Positions 16,033 through 21,182 of a stretch of DNA of 21,182 nt are shown piece after piece. The notes below the pieces were generated by a model. The model saw only the letters and a program-made list of their open reading frames with translations. It had not been told where the DNA came from and searched no databases. Origin of the DNA: Phycisphaerales bacterium UBA2396. GTDB lineage: Bacteria > Planctomycetota > Phycisphaerae > Phycisphaerales > UBA1924. The stretch lies in NCBI GenBank assembly GCA_002343325.1, contig DDSG01000141.1:1-21182 (forward strand), given 5' to 3'. Both the position numbers and the translations under genes were made by a program. Position 1 is the stretch's first letter. The number at the start of each line of letters is the position of its first letter.

Positions 16033-17432
16033 GGCCCACCTGCGCCACGCTCGCTTCGCTCCTCTTCGCCGCCGCCGCCGCCGCTCAGGGTGGCACTCCG
16101 TCCGGTTGGCGTCTCACCTGGAGCGACGAGTTCTCCGGCTCCTCGCTCGACAACTCCAGATGGTTCGCGCAGAACATCGCCTGGCCTTACAACAACGAAC
16201 AGCAGTACTACACCCCTTCGGCCGTCACGGTCTCCGGCGGTCTCCTGCGCATCACCGCCGATCGTCGCTTCTTCGGCGGCCGACCCTACACCTCTGGACG
16301 CATCGAATCCGCCGGCCGCTTCTCGCAGCAATACGGCCGATTCGAAGCGAGGATCAAGCTCCCGCGAACGCAAGGCCTCTGGCCCGCCTTCTGGCTCCTC
16401 CCCAGCCCCAGCGGCTGGCCTCCCGAGATCGACATCATGGAGATGCTCGGGCACGAGCCCACCCGCGTCTACTTCACCAATCACTGGGGAACCGTCGACA
16501 ACCTCCGCAGCCAGACCTCCTCCTTCGCCGGGCCCGACTTCTCGGAGGACTTCCACGTCTTCGCCGCCGAGTGGTACCCGGACCGAATCGACTTCTTCGT
16601 CGACGGCGTCCGCCACGCCACCCACCGCAACAGCATCCCGCAGATGAACATGTTCATCATCCTCAACACCGCCGTCGGCGGCTTCTGGCCCGGTTACCCG
16701 GACCAAACCACCATCTTCCCCCAGCACATGCTCGTCGATTACGTCCGCGTCTACCAGCCCACGCTCGCCAACGCCTCCTTCGAGGAATACGGCCCCAACG
16801 GCACCACGCCCCTCTTCCGCTGGACCGGCTGGGGCAACCGCTTCATCGAGATCCAACGCCCACGCACACACACTCGCTCCGCCAAACTCTTCGGCAACTT
16901 CACCGGCGCACCCAACACCTCGGGCCTCTGGCAGCAGGCCCCCGCCTCGCCCGGCCAACGCTGGAAAGCCGGCGCCTGGTGGCTTAACCCTGCCAACGAC
17001 TTCATGCGCTCCACCAACACCACCGACACGCGCATCGAGTGGATCAACGCCGCGGGCTCCGTGATCTCAACCCTCCGCGTTCCCTCCCTCAACGCCAATT
17101 CCCCACGCGACATCTACATCCGCTCCGCCGTCGAGGGCATCGCCCCGCCCGGCACCGCCTTCGCACGCCTCGTCCTCACCTTCAATCAGCCCGGAGGATC
17201 CGCCGCAGGCGCCGCCTTCATCGACGATGCCTGGCTCTACTCGCTCCCGGCCTGCCCGGCCGACTTCAACAACGACGGCTTCGTCGATTTCTTCGACTTC
17301 GACGACTTCATCACCTGCTTCGAAGGCCGCGAGTGCCCCCCCGAACGCTCCTCAGATTTCAACGACGACGGGTTCAGCGACTTCTTCGACTTCGATGAAT
17401 TCATGTCCGCATTCGATCAGTCCTGCGACTAA
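16029..17432 (+). CDS. Secreted GH16 endo-beta-1,3-glucanase-like enzyme with CBM-like module and GC-type dockerin
   Basis: A 467-residue exported enzyme. The signal peptide is MRPTCATLASLLFAAAAAAQ. The GH16 domain (about 22-240) carries NNEQQYYTPSAV, YTSGRIES, LWPAFWLLP and the catalytic E-I-D-I-M-E (Glu133 nucleophile, Asp135, Glu138 acid/base). This set of motifs is typical of laminarinase-type GH16 (beta-1,3-glucan). The NTAVGG-WPG segment near the domain end fits the same group. Residues about 246-405 form a beta-sandwich-like module homologous to those of the 10048 protein. Two dockerin-like repeats (409-467; DFNNDGFVDFFDFDDF, DFNDDGFSDFFDFDEF) end in Cys-Asp. Start ATG 16029 overlaps the GH1 stop and has GGAG at 16018-16021. 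Likely role: extracellular depolymerisation of laminarin-like glucan while tethered through the dockerin. Confidence 0.92.
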   Translation: MRPTCATLASLLFAAAAAAQGGTPSGWRLTWSDEFSGSSLDNSRWFAQNIAWPYNNEQQYYTPSAVTVSGGLLRITADRRFFGGRPYTSGRIESAGRFSQQYGRFEARIKLPRTQGLWPAFWLLPSPSGWPPEIDIMEMLGHEPTRVYFTNHWGTVDNLRSQTSSFAGPDFSEDFHVFAAEWYPDRIDFFVDGVRHATHRNSIPQMNMFIILNTAVGGFWPGYPDQTTIFPQHMLVDYVRVYQPTLANASFEEYGPNGTTPLFRWTGWGNRFIEIQRPRTHTRSAKLFGNFTGAPNTSGLWQQAPASPGQRWKAGAWWLNPANDFMRSTNTTDTRIEWINAAGSVISTLRVPSLNANSPRDIYIRSAVEGIAPPGTAFARLVLTFNQPGGSAAGAAFIDDAWLYSLPACPADFNNDGFVDFFDFDDFITCFEGRECPPERSSDFNDDGFSDFFDFDEFMSAFDQSCD

Positions 17433-17442
17433 GACGCCACCC

Positions 17443-18801
17443 ATGACACTCACCGCACTCGCCATCGCCGCTGCTCTTGTCCCACAGCCCGCCAACCCTC
17501 CGGGCTGGGAGCTCGTCTGGGCCGACGAATTCAACGAGTCACCACTCCGCGCAGACTTCTGGCGCGCCGAGGACGCCGCACTCGTCAAAAACAACGAACT
17601 CCAGTACTACACCCCCTTCGCTGCCACGATCACCGACGGCACGCTCCGCATCACCTCCGAACGCCGTGATCAGAACGGCCGCCAATACACCTCTGCCCTC
17701 GTCGAGACCTACGGGCTCTTCTCCATGGCCTTCGGACGCTTCGAAGCCCGCATGAAGCTCCCCACCTCAAAGGGCCTCTGGCCCGCCTTCTGGATGCTCC
17801 CCGCCGACGGCCACTGGCCCCCCGAGATCGACATCATGGAAGCCCTCGGACACCAGCCGCGCCGCGTCTACATGTCCAATCACTGGGGCGTCTGGCCCGG
17901 CACCCACTCCCACAAGACCACCGAGTTCGACGGGCCCGACTTCTCCGCAGGCTTCCACACCTTCGCCGTCGAGTGGTCCCCCGAACGACTCGACTTCTTC
18001 GTCGACGGCGAGCTCCGCGCCTCGCATACCGAAGGCATCCCGCAGGAGCCCTTCTACATCATCTTCAACACCGCCGTCGGCGGGCACTGGCCCGGCAACC
18101 CCGACGCATCCTCCGTCTTCCCGCAGACCTTCGAGGTCGACTGGGTTCGTGCCTATCGCAAGGTCGAGCAGAACCGTTCCTACCTCTGGACCCCCGCGCA
18201 GGGCGGCGAAGTCGTCGTCGCGCCGCGCAAGTGGGCTTTCGCCCCGGGCGAAACGGTCCGCCTCAAAGCCGTCCCCGAGTTCGGCCAGCGTTTCCTCCGC
18301 TGGGAAGGCCTCCCCGACGCCCTCGCCACGCAAAACCCCGTCGACGTCACGATCACCACCAACACCACCGCCCGCGCCCTCTTCGAGCCCGACCCGCGCG
18401 GCATCCGCCTCCTCTCCGCCGCCAAGCCCGTCCTCGCCTCCTCCGACGAAGGCGCCGCACTCGCCCCTCACTTCGCCTTCGACAGCTCCCACGCCACCCG
18501 ATGGGCCTCGCTCCCGCGCGACAACGAGTGGATCCAGGTCGATCTCGGCCTCCAGATGAAGCTCGACGGCGTGCTCGTCCATTTCGGCCCCAACCACGCC
18601 GGCACCTACTCCATCCTCACGTCCAACGACGCCCTCGAATGGACCCCCGTCATCGATCGCCGCCCCGGCATCCCCTCGCGCGATCAAATCCCCATCGACG
18701 CCGTCGCCCGCTACGTCCGCCTCCAGGCCCACACCCGCGCCACCACCTTCGGCGTCTCCCTCGCCGACTTCCGCGTCTACGGCCGCGACCTCACGCGATA
18801 G
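17443..18801 (+). CDS. GH16 endo-beta-1,3-glucanase-like enzyme with F5/8-type C-terminal module
   Basis: A 452-residue enzyme paralogous to the preceding gene, ten bases downstream. The GH16 domain (about 20-240) has NNELQYYTPFAATI, FGRFEARMKLPTSKGLWPAF and catalytic E-I-D-I-M-E (Glu128, Asp130, Glu133). A segment at about 247-320 resembles the divergent InlB-type B-repeat (QGGEVVVAP, FLRWEG, ARALFEPD). A discoidin/F5-8-type (CBM32-like) module fills 323-452 (FDSSHATRWAS, WIQVDLG, RYVRLQA, SLADFRVYGRD). It has no dockerin repeat. The N-terminus MTLTALAIAAALVPQPA is hydrophobic but lacks basic residues, so secretion is likely but the signal is atypical. The probable substrate is beta-1,3-glucan, with the F5/8 module giving binding specificity different from its neighbour. 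Confidence 0.92.
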   Translation: MTLTALAIAAALVPQPANPPGWELVWADEFNESPLRADFWRAEDAALVKNNELQYYTPFAATITDGTLRITSERRDQNGRQYTSALVETYGLFSMAFGRFEARMKLPTSKGLWPAFWMLPADGHWPPEIDIMEALGHQPRRVYMSNHWGVWPGTHSHKTTEFDGPDFSAGFHTFAVEWSPERLDFFVDGELRASHTEGIPQEPFYIIFNTAVGGHWPGNPDASSVFPQTFEVDWVRAYRKVEQNRSYLWTPAQGGEVVVAPRKWAFAPGETVRLKAVPEFGQRFLRWEGLPDALATQNPVDVTITTNTTARALFEPDPRGIRLLSAAKPVLASSDEGAALAPHFAFDSSHATRWASLPRDNEWIQVDLGLQMKLDGVLVHFGPNHAGTYSILTSNDALEWTPVIDRRPGIPSRDQIPIDAVARYVRLQAHTRATTFGVSLADFRVYGRDLTR

Positions 18802-18929
18802 CCGTTCTGTCAGACCTCGCTCGGCCGCTCGGCAACGCAATCGCCGCGACAGACGTGCGGCTGGAGGCGCCGGGTAGGCTGCTTGGGCGCAGCTCCTTCG
18901 GCCGAGACGCAGTGGGGGGCTCTCAACCC

Positions 18930-18961
18930 AAAAGCAACAAAGCCCCGCTCAAGGCGGAGCT
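18930..18961 (-). terminator. Rho-independent terminator of the tRNA-Tyr unit
   Basis: On the minus strand AGCTCCGC (18961-18954), loop CTTGA and GCGGGGCT (18948-18941) form an 8-bp stem with one G-U pair, followed by the T-rich tract TTGTTGCTTTT (18940-18930). It begins nine bases after the tRNA 3' end. On the + strand the same hairpin could also act for the GH16 gene that ends at 18801. Confidence 0.75.
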
Positions 18962-18969
18962 CTTCTGAA

Positions 18970-19052
18970 TGGGCGAGGAGGGATTCGAACCCCCGAAGGC
19001 GTAAGCCAACAGATTTACAGTCTGTCCCATTTGGCCACTCTGGAACTCGCCC
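18970..19052 (-). tRNA. tRNA-Tyr (anticodon GUA)
   Basis: An 83-nt class II tRNA. The acceptor stem GGGCGAG pairs with CTCGCCC, and the discriminator is A. The anticodon stem ACAGA/TCTGT encloses CTGTAAA, giving anticodon GUA. The variable region is the long type expected for bacterial tRNA-Tyr, and the T arm carries the GGTTCGAATCC-like core. The CCA end is not encoded. The gene is a single-copy unit with promoter and terminator close by. Confidence 0.96.
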
Positions 19053-19099
19053 GACTGTGTCCCCGCCGACCGGCCCGAAAGCCCGCCGACAGGGGCATG

Positions 19100-19128
19100 A
19101 ATATAGCCCGGACGCTCCCGGGCGGCAA
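19100..19128 (-). promoter_or_regulatory. Promoter of the tRNA-Tyr gene
   Basis: TTGCCG (19128-19123), a 17-base spacer and TATATT (19105-19100) form a sigma70-type promoter with 4 of 6 and 5 of 6 matches. Transcription should start about 7 bases downstream, leaving a leader of about 40 nt before the tRNA. The spacer itself is a GC inverted repeat (CCCGG...CCGGG). Confidence 0.65.
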
Positions 19129-19217
19129 TCGGGGCCCTCCCGGTGGGCACCCCCACACCCCTACACCCCCCATAACCACCAACCACCCGCTGGACCAGCC
19201 CGCCGGTGGTCCATGGC

Positions 19218-21182
19218 TCAGCACCCCGCTTCGAACGCCTCCACGAACGCCGCGTAGTCCAGGAAGTCCACGAACCCGTCCCCGTCCAGGTCGGCCGACG
19301 CGTCCTGCGGGCAGCCCTCACCCTCGAAGCACGCCACGAACGACTCCAGGTCCAGGAAGTCCACGAACCCGTCGCCGTCAAAGTCCGCCGTGCACGCCGG
19401 CAGCCCGGCCCACACTTCGCTCCCCCGCCCGTCGCGCACGATCGCGTACAACCCGCCGGCGTGCACCGCCAGATCCAGCACCTCGCCTTGGGGCGAGCCC
19501 GGCACGCGTTCCCACGTGGTCCCCTCGTCCGTCGATCGGTACACGCCGTCCGCACCGGCATACGCGACACCCTCGAGCACCGCCACCGCGTTCACCGGCG
19601 CGAACCGCGCGGTGTTGACCTCCGCGGGCGACCAGCTCAGCCCCGCGTCGCGCGACACGAACACGCCGCGGTCGATCCCGTTGGGGTCCAGAAAGAACGG
19701 GAACCCGATCGCCCCGGCGATGATCGTGCCCCCGATCACCGCAAAGTCGTTCATCATCGGCGGGAACCCGTTCGGATCCCGCGGCAGCCCCGCGTTCGAA
19801 ATCGCCCAGTTCTCCCCGCGATCCGTCGACCGCACCGGCCCGTTGCGGAACGTCCCCACCAGCACAAGCCGCCCCCAGGGCCCGCGCACGTCGGAAATGT
19901 TGATCACCGGGTCGTACACAGGCTGATTGAACAGATTCCGCGCCATGATCGGGAATCCGCGGTTGATCCGCTCCCAACCCGTGCCGGCCGTGTTGAGCCG
20001 GAGCATCCCGCCGCCGCTGTGCTGAAAGGCCTGGTTGAAGAACTCGATCCCGAACCACGTTCCCGCGAGCACGCGACCGTCATGCCCCGCGATCGCGCCG
20101 ATCTCTCGGAGCTGGTTCCCCCCCGTGCCGTTGTAGATCGGGATGCCCGCGCTGAGCGATTCGAACGTCCTTCCACCGTCCACGGACCGCACCACGCCGT
20201 CGTACACCGACCCCATGTACACCGTCGAGCCCGACGCGTACAGCGCCAGCGGCTGCGCACACTCGGGAACCCCCGTGGTCGCCCAGGCCCAGCCCATTTC
20301 GTCAAGCCGAGCAACCCTCGACAATCGCGTGCTCGCCGAGTGCAGACGTTCGCCCGCCGCCAGCACCGTCGCCGCCCCCGCCATCAGCTCGTCGTTCATC
20401 GAGCGCCACGTCCGTCCTCCGTCCGACGACTCGAACACGCCGGTCGGCGTGGCCACCACGAAGCCATTCTCCACGTCTCGAAGATCAAAGATGTTCCCCT
20501 CGATGCACTTCGGCAGCGTGCCCGCACCTCGAAGCGTCCACGTCCGCCCGCCGTCGTCCGACCCCGACAGCCCGCCCTCTCCAACGGTCAGAATCGTGCC
20601 GCCGCTCGACACCGCCCGACCGCCCACAGGCCCCGTCGATGCGACCGTCGTCCACGTTCTCCCCCGATCGTTCGACACGTGCGTCAGCGGCGTACCCGGA
20701 ACCACCCACGCGCCACCAATCACCACCGGCCCGCCCGCGGACAAGTCCGGCGCATCGTTCCCAGAAGATTCCCACGTCACCCCGCCATCCTCGGACCGAA
20801 GGTACCCGCTCTCGAACGACCGCACCGCCAGCACAACCCCATCGACCACACGAACTTCGCGTACGAACGCGCCATCCGGCATCAGCACGGGCGTCCACGT
20901 CGCCCCGCCGTCCGCCGAGCGAAACACGTTCGTCTCCACTGGCGCGAACGGGCTGTGCACCAGCCACACCTCCCCGCCGCCATCCGTCAGCGAGACCGAC
21001 GAATCTCCCTCGATCGGCAGCCCCACACCGATCCACCCCTCGTCCGTCCGCCGGCGCACCGCACCCAACTGCATCACAAGAAACGTCCAATCGCCGCTCG
21101 AGATAACCCGTGCAAGCCGATCGCCGCCCGGCACCGCATCCTCCGTGATCTCGATCCACCCGCCGCCCGCCCGCTCGAACAC
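19218..21182 (-). CDS. Asp-box (BNR-type) beta-propeller protein with GC-type dockerin, 5' truncated
   Basis: The last 654 residues of a large protein whose N-terminus lies beyond the window; the frame is still open at 21182. At least nine Asp-box motifs of the S-x-D-x-G-x-T/S-W/F type are visible (SADGGATW, SEDGGVTW, SNDRGRTW, SDDGGRTW, SSDGGRTW, SVDGGRTF, STDRGENW, SRDAGLSW, STDEGTTW). They indicate sialidase/VPS10-like beta-propeller blades. Asp-boxes are structural, so catalysis cannot be claimed, and I saw no sialidase Arg triad. The C-terminus (about 597-654) is the paired dockerin-like domain (DFDGDGFVDFLDLESF, DLDGDGFVDFLDYAAF) ending in Gly-Cys, as in two other proteins here. It should be secreted and surface-bound, but its link with the glucan locus is unclear because the tRNA gene separates them. 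Confidence 0.85.
   Translation of the reverse strand: MFERAGGGWIEITEDAVPGGDRLARVISSGDWTFLVMQLGAVRRRTDEGWIGVGLPIEGDSSVSLTDGGGEVWLVHSPFAPVETNVFRSADGGATWTPVLMPDGAFVREVRVVDGVVLAVRSFESGYLRSEDGGVTWESSGNDAPDLSAGGPVVIGGAWVVPGTPLTHVSNDRGRTWTTVASTGPVGGRAVSSGGTILTVGEGGLSGSDDGGRTWTLRGAGTLPKCIEGNIFDLRDVENGFVVATPTGVFESSDGGRTWRSMNDELMAGAATVLAAGERLHSASTRLSRVARLDEMGWAWATTGVPECAQPLALYASGSTVYMGSVYDGVVRSVDGGRTFESLSAGIPIYNGTGGNQLREIGAIAGHDGRVLAGTWFGIEFFNQAFQHSGGGMLRLNTAGTGWERINRGFPIMARNLFNQPVYDPVINISDVRGPWGRLVLVGTFRNGPVRSTDRGENWAISNAGLPRDPNGFPPMMNDFAVIGGTIIAGAIGFPFFLDPNGIDRGVFVSRDAGLSWSPAEVNTARFAPVNAVAVLEGVAYAGADGVYRSTDEGTTWERVPGSPQGEVLDLAVHAGGLYAIVRDGRGSEVWAGLPACTADFDGDGFVDFLDLESFVACFEGEGCPQDASADLDGDGFVDFLDYAAFVEAFEAGC

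Noticed and set aside
19218..21182. Catalytic sialidase
   Set aside because: Asp-boxes occur in many non-enzymatic propellers; no Arg triad or FRIP motif was seen, and the N-terminus is missing.

Overview
The window looks like a chromosomal piece from a high-GC member of the Planctomycetota, most likely class Phycisphaerae. The reasons are the adjacent cytochrome-like DUF1592/DUF1588 and DUF1552 (HXXSHH) genes, a prepilin-like protein with the H-X9-DG motif, and three proteins ending in the paired Asp-rich 'GC-type' dockerin-like repeats. This placement is inferred from gene content, not from a marker gene.

Layout. 2-115 (+) is the tail of an unidentified gene. 131-3879 (-) is a two-gene operon: a haem-binding planctomycete cytochrome-type protein (CxxCH twice), then a Tat-exported DUF1552 protein, joined by an ATGA overlap. 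A divergent intergenic region of about 100 bp separates it from a large lipoprotein-like tricorn/S41 protease (3979-7662, +). From 7825 to 18801 nine coding entries lie on the + strand. They are a LacI-type regulator split by a frameshift into two pieces, an H-X9-DG prepilin-like protein, a two-module carbohydrate-binding-like protein with a GC-type dockerin, a CUT1 sugar importer (binding protein plus two permeases, no ATPase), a cytoplasmic GH1 beta-glucosidase, and two secreted GH16 endo-beta-1,3-glucanase-like enzymes. A compact tRNA-Tyr unit with its own promoter and terminator follows on the - strand. The window ends inside a - strand Asp-box (BNR) propeller protein that also carries the GC-type dockerin.

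How it fits together (inference). Positions 7825-18801 read as a beta-glucan (laminarin-like) utilisation locus. Secreted GH16 enzymes would cut the polymer. A homologous non-catalytic binding protein and one of the GH16 enzymes share a sugar-binding-like module and a dockerin. The ABC importer would take up oligosaccharides using an ATPase encoded elsewhere, and GH1 would release glucose inside the cell. A LacI-type repressor, apparently frameshifted here, and a near-palindromic site just upstream of it suggest sugar-responsive control. Several genes are linked by 4-bp ATGA overlaps.

No gene-free stretch exceeds 300 bases. The longest gaps are 7663-7824 (hairpins, promoter-like and operator-like sites), 9896-10047 (hairpin and palindromes), 11317-11437 (strong hairpin), 18802-18969 (terminator) and 19053-19217 (tRNA promoter). 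I saw no insertion sequence, CRISPR array, phage gene or replication origin.
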